Assembly: GCF_003473485.1 (NCBI RefSeq)
Contig: NC_053049.1
Location: forward strand, 6,758,001 to 6,822,000
Direction of reading: 5' to 3'
Source of the DNA: Medicago truncatula
Taxonomy: Eukaryota > Streptophyta > Magnoliopsida > Fabales > Fabaceae
DNA length: 64,000 nucleotides
The notes under the pieces are model-generated. The model saw only the letters and a program-made list of their open reading frames with translations. It was not told where the DNA came from and ran no database searches. Positions 21,660 to 33,015 of the stretch are shown piece by piece (the stretch's first letter is position 1; the number at the start of each line of letters is the position of its first letter). The position numbers were made by a program, and so were the translations under genes.

Positions 21660-22540
21660 ATGTTAACACAATTCTGCGAAAATCCTGTTCAAAAACACAT
21701 TCACATTCTAATGTTAACACAATTATGCAAAAAAAGCATATCTCAGTTATCCTAATGTTATCATAATTCTCAATTATCCTAGTGTTAACATAATTCTACC
21801 AAAATCCAGCTCAAAAACACATGCACATAAACTGATTTCAAAATTCTACCAAAATCAAGTTCAAAAACACATACAAATAAACTGATTTCAAATTTTTTCC
21901 CAAAATCCAGTTCAAAAACACATGCACATAAACTTATTCCAAAATCCAGTTCAAAAACACATACACATGAACTGATTTCAAAATTTTCCCAAAATCTAGT
22001 TCAAAAACACATCTACGTATACTAATTTCAAGAATAACAACACTATACCTAGTTACCACATTCATATCAAAAATTAAAACAAAGAGAACGAAAATTACTC
22101 ACAGCGATTGAAAATGATCCAGAGCTTGAGAACATAAGCGATTGAAAATATGAAGAACATAAGCGATTGAAAATTACACACGCACATAAGCGACTGAAAA
22201 TTACACACGCACATAAGCGATTGAAAATGATTGATGTAGTTTGTGAGCTTGAGATCAATGGAAAACGATTTGAAGACGACTGAAAACGATTGAAAATGAT
22301 TGAAAATCGATTTGAAGATCTCTAAATCGATTTGAACAAAATATGAAGAACAAAATCGATTTGAAAATCGATTCAGAGCTTGTTTGAGGTGAGATTGATG
22401 AGGTTTGTGAGGTTTGAGATCAATGGAGTTTGTGAGATTTGAGATAGATGTGTGATTTAAGATTGATGAGCGTGATAGAGAAAAAGCGATTCTGAGTTTG
22501 ATAGAGAAAAAGTGATTTTGAGTTTGTGAGATTTGAGATT
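21660..22540. repeat. CACTA right-side subterminal repeats
   Basis: At least five copies of a unit of about 45 bases (CAAAATCCAGTTCAAAAACACA... then AAACTGATTTCA) lie at 21780-22030. They are followed by many GATTGAAAAT/CGATTTGAA words and a duplicated AAGCGATTGAAAATTACACA unit at 22135-22230. Such arrays are usual near CACTA ends. No gene is seen. Confidence 0.75.
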
Positions 22541-22735
22541 GATGAGCGTGTGAATGGTAGTGAAAAAAAATTCCACTCTATTCATAAGAAATATAACAAT
22601 AATAATTATATAATAATATAATAGAAATAATAAACTAAATAAAATGGTTTTAATGACAGTTTTTCATATGTCCGTTGGTAAAAACTACCCCGCTTTAAAA
22701 AATGGCCGTAGGGACAGGGCACTTTTCTTGTAGTG

Positions 22736-24400
22736 TAAACTTTATTTTTGTTTTGTTTTCTTTTTAATGGAATGCTTTTGTTTTGATGAATAGTGGGTTT
22801 TAAATTTTTTTGTTTGTCAAAGGGAATTAGCCGTCATTAGTTTTTTTTTAGAGAAATTTCAACTTGTCTTTAAATGTTCTTTGTCTTTCACTCATTTTTG
22901 AAGATATGGTTTCAGGTTTTTTTTGACTTAGAATCATCCTCTGCATCCTTTTTTTCCTTTCTTTCGATTCAAATAAGTGAATTTCACATATATCAAGTTT
23001 TTTCTTTTGTGTTTTTTTTTTCTTCGTGATTTCGTCGTCTGAGTGCAGCGTTATGTTGCTTCTCGTCTTGTGTGACATTGTCTTATTTTACATCTTGTTG
23101 CAGTGTCTGTTTGATTCATATTGAAAGATCAGCTTGCAAACAATTTGCTTAATGAAAAGGTGATTTTATAAATATTTTAATACTCTAAAGATATTTTTTA
23201 TGTTCATGCATTCATCTACATCAATCGCTTCATCTTTTGCTTTTAAAATACAACACTGATATTTAAAAAACCATTATATTCTAACACTAATTCAACAGAT
23301 CAGTTTTTCTCTAAGTTTCGAAAACACTTTCTAAGTGGGATAAAAAAGACTTTTTAAGTCGGTTCTATATCCCACTTATAAATGGCCGACTTAATAACTA
23401 TTTTGATTTTAAGTAGTCTATATTTTACCCCACTTAAGAAGTTATCAATTAAGTTGGTTCACCCCACTTAAAAAGTTATTAATTACCCCGCTTAAAAAGT
23501 TTTAATTAAGTAGGCTAACCCAACATAAAAAACACACTAAAAAGTATTAAAAAAAAATCCATTCAACCCATTTAAATTCTAATTCTTTTTTTTTTAGTTT
23601 CTTATATATTATACATGATGATAAAATAGAATTTTATAAATTAATCTAAAATTTCATACACAATAACTAATATCATCATTCAACCAAATTCCATATCAAA
23701 CACTAAACAAATTCAAAGCTACAAAATCTTCTTATAAGCTACTTCAGATGAAGAGGCAATAGTTAGGTCAGCAATTTCCACATAAACCTCTTCCTCTTCC
23801 TCTTCCTCTTCCTCTTCATATCTATCATATCACTTTCTTTTATCTCTTTCATTCTCAAGGTCATAATAGGGTCGTTAAAATCAATCGATTCCATTGGACC
23901 GACACGTTTAACTCACTAATTTAAGCAGATTAAGTTGAAGTTTTGAACTCGTTGAAGAAGTGACACATGGATAGGGCGGACCGAGACAATTAGCTTACAA
24001 AAACTATTATTTTTTTGTTAATTTTACTAAAAAAAATCATGTGAACTATAACACAATAATTTTTTTAACAAGACAAAATAAAATATATGAACCAATTAAA
24101 GAGTTATATCTAGCACAAGGAGTGCAAAGATAGAAATAAGCGTACAAACAGTTACAAAACCATAACCAACAACTAAGATACCAACATAGATTATAAGGTA
24201 AGTGACAAAATCTAAACACATAATAAGATTAAGCCACCAAAGATAAAGATCAAAAGCTAGTTATACTAATGAAGATTTTTTTTATAACAACAACAACAAA
24301 TCACTCGAATAACACTTTTATAGGTAATAAATACAACACATTATTGTACCAAAAAAAAAAAATACAACACATTATGAACTTATATGGTTAATGTGAATGA
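22736..24400. other. No gene; mixed repeats
   Basis: 22736-23290 and 23850-23960 belong to the inverted duplication. About 22850-23110 is LINE-3'-end-like (compare 24950-25259: GTGATTTCGTCGTCTGAGTG against GTGATTTTGTTGTCTTAGTG). 23330-23530 repeats CCCACTTAAAAAGTTATTAA words, transposon-terminus style. A (TTCCTC)n microsatellite lies at about 23788-23818. Confidence 0.5.
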
Positions 24401-24949
24401 AAAATAAATTTGTTTGATGGATCGACCCATCATCCCGTCAAGGGATGGAGGAAAAAAGAAAGATAATAGTGTATCATAATTCATACATTATTTTATTTTT
24501 TGAGAAAAAATCATACATAATTTTATAATTGTAAACAATTTATTTCTTATATAGATATATATTTAATAATATTTTTAAATTTTAACCATTCAACAAAAAA
24601 AAATTAATTTGAATACTATACTACCATACAATAATATATATGCATAACAAAGTCGTATAAAGTTTAGTTTGGTTCAATAATTTCCATAAATAAAAAGGGT
24701 TTAATTCAATAATTGACCCCATAAAACCCCACAAATCTGCACGTTATATTGACCAATATCTTTTTCATCCTTTTCCGGGCGTGCTTCGTTTTTGTTTATA
24801 GAATTTACATTTATTTTATAAAATTTGAAAATGATGGAACATTTGAGAAAGTGGATAAAAGGGATATTAACCTCTCTCTCTTTCCTTTCTCTGTCACCAG
24901 AATCCTAGTGTATTTTCGTTCATCCATAAAAGATAGGTGATTTAGGATT

Positions 24950-25259
24950 AATTTTTGACCCAAAAATCACCCCTCTAACTGGTTTTTTCTCTTTTTATTT
25001 TAATAAAATAAGTGATTTTTACATCTATTTTGTTTTTTATTTTGTGATTTTGTTGTCTTAGTGCGATGTTGGTTTACTCGTCGTCTTTGTGCGACATTGT
25101 TTGTCTTTCTTGTAGGCTTTTGTATTTTGCTTTTTTATGCTATTAACATGGATCGATGTTGTGAATTTGTTTGCAGATTCATCTTTTTTGTTTTTAGCGA
25201 ATTTGCAATGTACTCTATCAATTTGAATGAATGAATATCATTTATTTTGTCAAAAAAAA
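24950..25259 (+). mobile_element. Probable 5'-truncated LINE 3' end
   Basis: A T/G-rich sequence contains a GTGCGATGTTGG...GTGCGACATTG repeat pair and ends ATCATTTATTTTGTCAAAAAAAA, the typical 3' tail of a plant L1-type element. There is no coding sequence. Confidence 0.45.
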
Positions 25260-25261
25260 GG

Positions 25262-25360
25262 GATATTTTTTTTGGTGGTGACTGGGGTTTGAACCTTGGA
25301 CCTTGCATATATTATGATTGTCCCTACCAATTGAGTTAATCTCACGAGGATTAAAAAAAA
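25262..25360 (-). mobile_element. tRNA-derived SINE
   Basis: On the minus strand an A-box-like TTAACTCAATTGGTAGGG is followed by a B-box-like AGGTTCAAACCCC and the tail CACCACCAAAAAAAA. The same tail is seen in the fragment at 7440-7512. It is not a tRNA because no acceptor stem closes. Confidence 0.7.
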
Positions 25361-26330
25361 TAAATAAATCTTTCATAATTATAGTGATTTTTTCAAAAAA
25401 TATGTCTAGGAAAAATAAATTATTTTCATATTTTTTTATCAGCAAATTGATTTTACATATAATCTAAACAAATTATATTTATTCTGAAATCTTTTTTAGT
25501 TAACTTATCCAAACATGAAATTATCACAATCAATAGATAAATAAACTTTATTTTTCACAATTAATCCAAAAACACCCGAATCTTTATGAAAATTCTTTCC
25601 ATGCCCTTATCTCACAACTTATGATTAATTTTTCTTGTATATATAGCCTTATTTGTCTTCAGAAGTAGGCACTACATCTTGTCTTCCACAGCCGATTCCA
25701 AATAGCTTGATCTTCAGTTGAGCTTTCATCATACAAATAAAAAAACAGCCAAGGTATGTAATTAATATTTTCATCGTCCTAATGATGAATTTTTGTATTG
25801 TTTGTACATTTCATTCTTATGCATCAACTACAACAGTTAGGGAGATTGATGTTATGACGTAAACTTACATATATGGGATGAGAGTATGTAAAGTTAAAGT
25901 GTTGACTATACTTTCAATCCTTATATATGAAGATTCTCTGCAGTCTATTTCTTCTTCTATTAAAATTATTTCTTGCTTTTCATCTTTGCAAATATACAAC
26001 TTTTTGGTTTTGGTAAATTATATTTATATAGATTTTTATTTCTGTAATATTCATTTTAGTCTTTAATTTGAGGGATTAAAATAAAATATTCTACATATTA
26101 CTTTAACCAATTTCAATATAAATAAATTTATAAAGACTAAAACAAAAGATTAATAAGTTTGGCGTTCGTCAAGGACGTACCACCATCCCTTCCAGAACTC
26201 CAGCGATCCTATTTCTTTCCGATGTGTGGTGTTGATGTTGATTTGGTTTTAAAAACTATAGCAGTAAGTAAAAGTATAGGAAGGGAAATATCACTAGTAG
26301 CAACATGATACCTTCATTAAACCCAGCAAA
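25361..26330. other. No gene; upstream region of PGG2
   Basis: AT-rich. Only the last part (from about 26315, CATTAAACCCAGCAAAAGTAACC) aligns with the PGG3 leader. Confidence 0.45.
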
Positions 26331-26374
26331 AGTAACCTCTCGTGAAATCCATCACCACCATAACTCACTCCCTG

Positions 26375-26925
26375 GTAAAATATCACTTGTACTCAATTTT
26401 ATTTTATTTAGTTAAGGAAAAAAAAAAGATAAAATAAAATTGAATACTAAAGTAGTGATGAAAATAATTAGAGAGGAAAAAATATGAAAATTTAGAGAGT
26501 AAATATTTAGTGATAGATTCATTTCTTTTTTTCATCACTAATTTCTCTTGACAAATTGAATGTTCTAGTAGTTTATTGAGCACATTATAATAACTATAAT
26601 AGAATAAATCAGAAAATAATTAATAATTTTCTCAACTTTTGTTGCAACAAAAACTTAAAAAATGTTGTCTTTGATGCACAAAAGCAACAATTATTTTTTC
26701 TTCTTTCCAAGAAATCGGTGTTGTTTCCATCTCTCAAAATTGATGTTGTATCGTATCGGAAAAAATATTCTAGTCACACATTGAAAAATTAAAATGAAAT
26801 CTTAAAAAAGTTTATAGAGAGTGACGATCATCTGTCACACCTTAATTAGAAACAAATATTTATGAGTTATATGGTACGTTAAAAAAGATATGACAATCAT
26901 TTTATATTTCATTTTTGTTTTGAAG
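26375..26925 (+). other. PGG2 5' UTR intron (inferred)
   Basis: The donor GTAAAA follows the shared leader ending CTCACTCCCTG. The acceptor is TTTTGAAG before GAAAGACA. It is collinear with the PGG1 and PGG3 introns. It lacks the PGG1 MITE. Confidence 0.45.
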
Positions 26926-26933
26926 GAAAGACA

Positions 26934-27632
26934 ATAAACAATCAAGTGGATAATGATGGTCGTTCAACAAAAACCCCATCGAGTGAGGAACCAAAGAAAG
27001 GTTGGAGAAAGGTTTTAGAACTAGCAGTGAATTGGTTGTCATACCAAAACAAGAATGCATGGTTGGATCAAATGAGGGGGAATATGAGTATAGTAGCAAT
27101 ATTCATAGCAACAATAACGTTTCAAATGGCTATAAATCCACCCGGTGGCGTTAGGCCTATTAAAGACGATGGAGATAAAGACGCAGATAATACAGCATGT
27201 TATAATGGTTATGAGGACTTGAAGCTATGTCCGGGTAATGCTGTCTTAGCCATTGTATACCCTGATGACTATGCTGACTTCCTTTTTTGGAACACAATAT
27301 GTTTCATTGCATCGCTAAGTGTTTTACTCTTGCTTATGAGTGGTATTCGTTTGAGTCATAGGTTTACTATGTGGCTTTTATCTATTGGCATGAGTTTCAC
27401 TCTAACAACTCTTCTTGTTACTTACCGAATAGCAATATTAATGGTTACCCCAGATCCTGTCTGGGCTGATAATGAGGTTTTACTTTCAACATTGCTTCGT
27501 ATTTGGATTGGATTGTTTTCTTTCTCGGGTTTCTTACTCACACTGCGTATTATTATTTGGGGAATTAGTGATTTCGTCAAAAAAGGTGAATGTAAAAAGG
27601 CAACCACTCCAATGATGATTGCACCCGCTTGA
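26934..27632 (+). pseudogene. PGG-domain protein (PGG2) with lost start codon
   Basis: The body encodes a PGG protein like its neighbours: PKKGWRKVLE, DQMRGNMSIVAIFIATITFQ, INPPGG, then three helices (FWNTICFIASLSVLLLLMSG; FTMWLLSIGMSFTLTTLL; LRIWIGLFSFSGFLLTLRI) and a basic tail. The paralogous start ATG is ATA here (26934-26936), with INNQVDNDG where PGG3 has MNTEVENHG. The only upstream in-frame context is a stop at 26880, and the next in-frame ATG is at 27072, inside the first helix block. Otherwise the frame is intact to 27632. It is either recently inactivated, uses a non-AUG start such as the GTG at 26946, or holds a base error. The proline loop repeats of PGG1 and PGG3 are absent. Confidence 0.75.
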
Positions 27633-29170
27633 TTTGATTGTACAATCTTTAATTACGACTATAATTAGTGTGTTAGGTGTTGAATATATGTAAGATATGT
27701 ATGTTTAAATGTTATCCTTGTAAGGACTGGTATTTATTTTTTAATAAGCTAGCAAATGTTAGTGATTATAGTTTGTTTGCTAGGGTGAAGGAAAGATATT
27801 TGCGGCAGAGAATATATTTAGCCCAAATTAACCACTTCATTTGGCATGTATTTGTGTGGAAGATTGTCATTTATATGTAATATAAACGTGTTTATGTTTT
27901 TGTTTGCTCTGTACTCTTTTTTCTTTGCCGGATTCTTCTAGCAATGTTTTTAATGAGGTAGATGTTAAGTTCCTTTAATTATTTTAGTTTGAGTATAGGT
28001 CTAGTCCACCCAAATATTTTTGTATCTTTCTTTTTATTACTTATTTTATAATCCTACTAAATTCTCCTAAATTACTTCCCTAAATTATCTTATAATCTTA
28101 TTGTTAATTATTGTTGATAATCTGATTTTCTCAATCAAAAAGCATACATGCAAATTCAACGTGCACATAAATAAATGTCAGCAAAGCAAATAAAAGCATG
28201 CACATTCAACATTTCAATTTGGAAAATGCTAATTACAGCGACATATTGTATCACAAAGGTATCCCGAATGACGTGTTGCATAATTCTGTTCAGTTTTTGT
28301 CTCTCACTTTTTTTTTTTACTAATTCAATTTCTCTGTTTTTTTTGTTCTTGACAAAATTTTCAGTTCTCTCTTCTTTCTTTGACTAAAGTTCATTTTTTC
28401 TTTTAGAATATGAATTTGTTAATAAAATTCTATATTTACCGTCACTTCACCATATTTTGATCCATCGATAATGATTTCATGGTAGCCGCTGGAAAAAACT
28501 GGAGTTAAATTCAATGGAGATTTAGGGTTTCTCAAGTCTCCTATTGCATGAGGATAGAGACATTGTTTCTAAACCTTTTTCCATGTTTATGGATCAAAGA
28601 TTGTGATTGTCTATGATAATGGTGGATCAAATGGTGGTAGGTGAGACTGAAGCTCAGGAAGAAGAGTCTCTAGTTTATTATGATAAAAGGAATATTCGTG
28701 GAATTTCGTGAATGTTACTTTTCTCATTTTCGATATTAAAAAATTTTCTCTATATATATATATATATGTGTGTGTGAAAATCACTCAAAATTTCATCTCA
28801 AATACACATTTGATTATGTAAAATTCATGATGGAAACTCTTCTTATGGTATAAATTTTCAATTTATAGGAGCAATCCATCCATTATTTAAATAGAGGGGC
28901 AATAATTAAAATATCAAATACTTCAACACATATGACATAAACACAATTTTTAGTCTTAATAAATGATGATGATGATGATAACTTTTGAAATAACTTCAAA
29001 TATACAACAATCTCCTCCATATTTCAAAAGTTTTAAATTAAGAAAATATAGTGTAATGCCTGGGAAAGATGTGTGTCGAAATCGTGGAAGAACCCTAGAT
29101 CAACTACAAGTTTTTCATGTAGTCAATATTGTGCTTGATGTCCAAATACAATTTCTTGAGTTGTTTTATA
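27633..29170. other. PGG2 3' flank, no gene
   Basis: 27942-28035 resembles the window start (13-95). A (TA)n tract lies near 28750-28778 and a short (GAT)n near 28963. No coding region is recognised. Confidence 0.5.
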
Positions 29171-29350
29171 GCTAGAGCTGTCAAAAATATGCCGGGCTCA
29201 TGGGCTGGCCCATTGGCCCATATTTTTGGGTCGGGTCGGGCCTAAAAAAACTAACTAAAAAATGCACTCAAGCTTTTTCGGCCCAAGCCCATTTGGGCCA
29301 TACAAAAGTTGGGCTGACCCACCGGACTTTGGGCCGGCCCATTAGCCCAT
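29171..29350. mobile_element. hAT-like terminus with GGCC-rich words
   Basis: It begins TAGAGCTGTCAAAAATATG and carries many GGGCYGGCCC / GGCCCATT words in both orientations, a pattern common at ends of plant hAT-type elements. A related GGGTCAGGCGGGGCTGGTCC word sits near 29675. A clean second terminus was not found. Confidence 0.4.
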
Positions 29351-31540
29351 ATTTCATTTTATTTTTGTTAAAAAACAACATATTTTTAAAAAAAATTATC
29401 AACTAATTTAAAATTTATTAACAAAAAAATATTTAAATAAATAAACTTAATAAATATGGATGAATTTAGCTTACAGTTTTAAAATTTAAAAATTATTAAT
29501 TTGATTTAATTGAAAGAATAATCTAGAGTTTAATTATTATTCAATGTTAATGTAAAAATTATTTATATTTTTATGTCCATCCAATCATATTTTAGCAAAA
29601 AAATAATGATGAGTAACTAATACATAAGAAAATACATAAAAAAAAATGAATAAATTTTAAAAATAAAACTTAAACGGGTCAGGCGGGGCTGGTCCATTTC
29701 TATAAGATCAATAGATAAACATAAATTGTAGAAGATAGAAGAAGAGATTGATTGGAACTTGGAAGGAGAGGATCCAAATTGGTATCGATCCCGTCTTTCA
29801 CGTAAGACCTTCATACTAACATCTCTCCAAGATTTTAATCTGGTCGTCTGCTCTAATTCTATCACGAGACTACGCCCTCTACGAGTCCTACTAGCGTCTC
29901 ACTCCAAAGTAAGGATGATCAGAGGGCTCAAAGAGCATTTATAAAAAGATTTATATTCACATCTCTCTAAAGAGATTAGCTGCAATAACTTCCAAATCCA
30001 ACTTGCAAGGAGTGTCTTTTTACTACATATCAATTATCGTTTATTTGACTAAAAAGATTTATATTGCCAGACTAAATTAGTTTCCCTTAACAATAATAGT
30101 GTATCGTTTATTTGACTGGAACTTTAGTGTATTATTTGAATAAATACATGTGTTTTATCATTATATATAGAGAACTTGAAAATTAACTAACTATTGATAG
30201 GACATTTGTTTTGGATAATTACCCTTACCAGTATAATTCTTTTTCAATTTTAAATTTAAATTAGAATCAATGCCAACATTATAGGAATTCTGAAAACTAA
30301 ATATCTTTTCAATACTTTTTACTACAAATTTCTCCTTAATAATCTAAATTTATTTTCAAACTTAATTGAAAAACATGTAAATTAAATTAAGCTAAAATGT
30401 GGATTAGTTAGACGGACATATGTTAGTACCCGTCCGTTATAATAACTTAATTGATAAGGCGAAGTTAAAGCAATCAAAAGTTACTTTACTCAGCAAAAGC
30501 CCTTCTTATAGACCACATATCAATTATGATTGAGATAGAGTTATTATCGTATCAAAAACGAAACAAATTTCCAGTTCATGATTAAACTCTTTGAGCAGGT
30601 CCCACGCAATTAAATAATGCAACTGCGCACTAACTCTACATAAAAGTATACGAGTCTTGGTTTAGCCAACAAAAAAAATTGTTTTAAAATGAATTTTACT
30701 TTACATTTTTAAAATAACTTTAATTTTTTTTTTTAACTTTATCATTTCCAACTTTTCTCTCACATAATTTTCAATGCAATTTTATGTTTGTCTTTTTCTT
30801 ATAAAGTAAAGGCAATTTAGTAAAAGTGTTATGTCTAATGATTATTTCATTCCATTTTTTAATCTGTGTACAATGGGTTAAAACGACACTCATTTTTAAA
30901 CGGAGGAAGTAAAACATTTCTTAAGGCTTTAATGAAACTAAGCCATTTTTAGGGTAATTTTCAATCTTTGCACATCTTGTCCTTGGTGTGGCTTTTCTAA
31001 TACATTCATTTTACCTTTTCAAATATATAAATAGTTTAAAAAAGGAACGAACCAAAAACAGAAAACAATTCTTTATGATTTTATTTGGAAGTTTGGAGGG
31101 GAGTGCAGTGGAATGGAAGATTTTGTAAGGTGGGAAATATGTAGAAAAATAGAGAAATCTTTCATACTTTTCGAAAGAACAATTTTTAGAGAATGATAAA
31201 CTAATACTTATTATTAATATTATATTTTTTATTTTAAGAATATTTTTAAGGAGTTTTAAGAATATTATAACAATTTTATTTTTGTGTCCCCTAATACGAT
31301 TTTTGTGTCCCTCAAATGAGGGGAATTTTATATTATGAATAAAAAATTAACCTCTAAAAATCTCTCATCTCAGTGTCTTCTATTTCTTTTACTTGCTCAT
31401 TCCTTTTTTTTTCTTCCAAAACTCTCCCCTTCAAACTCCCAAATTAAAGCTTAAGAGTATGCAACAGAGCAACAATTTATTACCTTCTCCTTTTCCCATT
31501 TTCATGCAAAGAATTCATGCATGGGGACATGCGGGCCTTG
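29351..31540. other. No gene; duplicated segment upstream of PGG3
   Basis: About 30465-30645 is repeated in direct orientation at 37440-37600 with roughly nine in ten bases shared by eye (GCAAAAGCCCTTC...GACCACATATCAATTAT...AACGAAACAAATTTCCAGTT). A Stowaway-like TTTAAACGGAGGAAGTA end is at about 30895-30911. No coding region is seen. Confidence 0.5.
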
Positions 31541-31711
31541 ATCACGACTTAAAACCAAAAATCATAGCACTAAGGGAATGAACCCAATGCTGCTCTCCTA
31601 TATAATGGGACTCAAAAAACACACCACCAACGTGACACTTCCATTAAATACTTTCATTAAACCCAGCATAAGTAACCTCTCGTTATATCCATTCTCATAA
31701 CTCACTCCCTG
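31540..31711 (+). promoter_or_regulatory. PGG3 promoter and 5' UTR exon
   Basis: The TATA box is at 31599-31605 (TATATAA). The preceding GATCACGACTTAAAACC and CCAATGCTGCT words and the leader CTCACTCCCTG before GTAAAT (31712) match PGG1. Confidence 0.6.
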
Positions 31712-32258
31712 GTAAATATCTCTTCTTCTCAATTTTATTTTATCTTTCTGCTTATTAAGAAAGAAAGAAAATAAATAGTGATGAAAATAATTTAACTAGA
31801 AAGGAAAAAATATGAAAATTTAGATAGTGATGATAGATTTCATTTTTTTTTTTCCTTCAGTAATTTCTCTTGGTAAATTAATCTTTCTAGTAGCTAGTAT
31901 ATTGAGTGCATATTAATAACTACATTAGGATAAAACAGAAAATAAATAATAATTTTCTCAACATATGTTTCAATTAGTACTAAAAACTGTTGCCTTTGAT
32001 TTTATTTTTTTTCAACTTTTGTTTCAACAAGAACTAAAACTGTTGTCTTTGATGCCCTAAAGCAACAATTTTTTGCTTTCAAAGTAATAGGTGTTGTTTC
32101 TATAGGTCAAAATTGTTGTTCTATGGTATTCGAAAAAAGATTCAAGCTAGTCTCACGTTGTTTATAGAGAACGACACTCATTGTAAGTATGAGTTACATA
32201 GTGGAACATTAAACAAGTTATGACACAATTCTTTCATATTTCATGGTTGTTTTGAAAG
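31712..32258 (+). other. PGG3 5' UTR intron (inferred)
   Basis: The donor is GTAAAT at 31712. The acceptor is TTTTGAAAG just before AGAGACAATG. The intron contains a local duplication of a CAACATATGTTTCAA/CAACTTTTGTTTCAACAAGAAC segment followed by ACTGTTGYCTTTGAT. Confidence 0.45.
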
Positions 32259-32265
32259 AGAGACA

Positions 32266-33015
32266 ATGAACACTGAAGTGGAAAATCATGGTGGTTCAAC
32301 CGAAACCCCAACTATTGGGGAACCAAAGAAAGGTTGGAGAAAGGTATTAGAAGGGATAGGGAGTTGGTTGTCCTACAAAGACAAGGAGAAATGGTTGGAT
32401 GATATGCGAGGGAACTTGGGCTTAATAGCGACAGTCATCGCAACAATGACATTTCAAATGGTTTTAAATCCGCCCGGTGGTGTTATGTCGATTAAAGATG
32501 GCACAGATCCACCCGGTACCAACGCAAATCCACCCAGTACCAACGCAAATCCACCAGATGCCGACGATTCTGACAAAAATTGTACTTTTATCTACGGCGA
32601 ACGTCTATGTCCGGGTGAAGCTGTCTTAGCCGTTGGGGACTCTTATGGATATTTTCAGTTCCTTATTTCCAACACAATTTGTTTTGTTGCATCACTAAGT
32701 ATTTGTCTCTTGCTTGTGAGTGGAATTCCTTTAAATCACAGGTTTCTTATGTGGCTTTTATCAATAGGGATGTGGGTCACTCTCACAAGCCTTGCTTATT
32801 CTTATTTAACAGCTGTGTTAATGACCACCCCAAATAGTGTTTATGTTGAAGCTACAAAAGTTGTTAACAAGGTTTTTCTTACGTGGATAGGATTGTCAGG
32901 GTTTGTTGGTTTATGCCATACACTAAGGTTGGTTACTTGGGGAGTGAATGTTTTCCTCAAAAGAAGTAAGAAGCCAGAGACTCCAAAAAGTACAAAGGAG
33001 ACTCCGATTTGCTAG
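32266..33015 (+). CDS. PGG-domain membrane protein (PGG3), 249 aa
   Basis: The best-preserved family member in the window. It has a soluble N-terminus, PKKGWRKVLEGIGSWLSYKD, then the PGG core (DDMRGNLGLIATVIATMTFQ ... LNPPGG). An outer loop with three NPP(S/D/G)-type units (residues about 80-100) and a cysteine pair (NCTFIYGERLC) follows, then helices at about 132-153, 162-186 and 203-222 and a basic tail ending KSTKETPIC. Four hydrophobic helices without a signal peptide suggest a polytopic membrane protein, probably in an endomembrane or the plasma membrane. The start is supported by alignment with PGG1. Biochemical function is unknown. Confidence 0.88.
   Translation: MNTEVENHGGSTETPTIGEPKKGWRKVLEGIGSWLSYKDKEKWLDDMRGNLGLIATVIATMTFQMVLNPPGGVMSIKDGTDPPGTNANPPSTNANPPDADDSDKNCTFIYGERLCPGEAVLAVGDSYGYFQFLISNTICFVASLSICLLLVSGIPLNHRFLMWLLSIGMWVTLTSLAYSYLTAVLMTTPNSVYVEATKVVNKVFLTWIGLSGFVGLCHTLRLVTWGVNVFLKRSKKPETPKSTKETPIC

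Larger units (their letters stand above)
18035..22735 (-). mobile_element. 4.7-kb CACTA element with captured gene fragments
   Basis: The ends are CACTACAAGAAA at 18035 and its exact complement at 22724-22735, flanked by TAA on both sides (18032-18034 and 22736-22738). Subterminal repeats of ACCTTTACCTACGG and CGTCACTA type lie inside the left end. All recognisable coding pieces run on the minus strand: a Transpos_assoc segment (20706-20888), a Transposase_24-like segment (20533-20637), SHMT exons (20258-20345 and about 19848-19939), an unassigned exon (19564-19616) and alpha-amylase exons (18581-19362). No intact transposase was seen, so the element is non-autonomous. The exact empty site is preserved at 43351-43353 in the right inverted arm. 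Confidence 0.9.
12190..23960 (+). repeat. Left arm of a large inverted segmental duplication
   Basis: This arm matches the reverse complement of about 42220-47110 in the same order. Clear anchors are 12252-12370 with 46960-47085, 14340-14620 with 46522-46822, 15840-16160 with 44990-45360, 16330-17000 with 44420-44850, 17820-18034 with 43355-43595, 22736-22830 with 43265-43353, and 23850-23960 with 42240-42360. The left arm is longer because of insertions at 12.4-13.8 kb, 16632-16818 and 18035-22735. Confidence 0.85.

Noticed and set aside
22848..23078. 76-codon Lys-rich minus-strand frame
   Set aside because: Low-complexity frame opposite T-rich LINE-tail-like DNA.
28740..28790. TA/TG dinucleotide run as a regulatory element
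   Set aside because: A simple microsatellite with no gene nearby that would give it a role.
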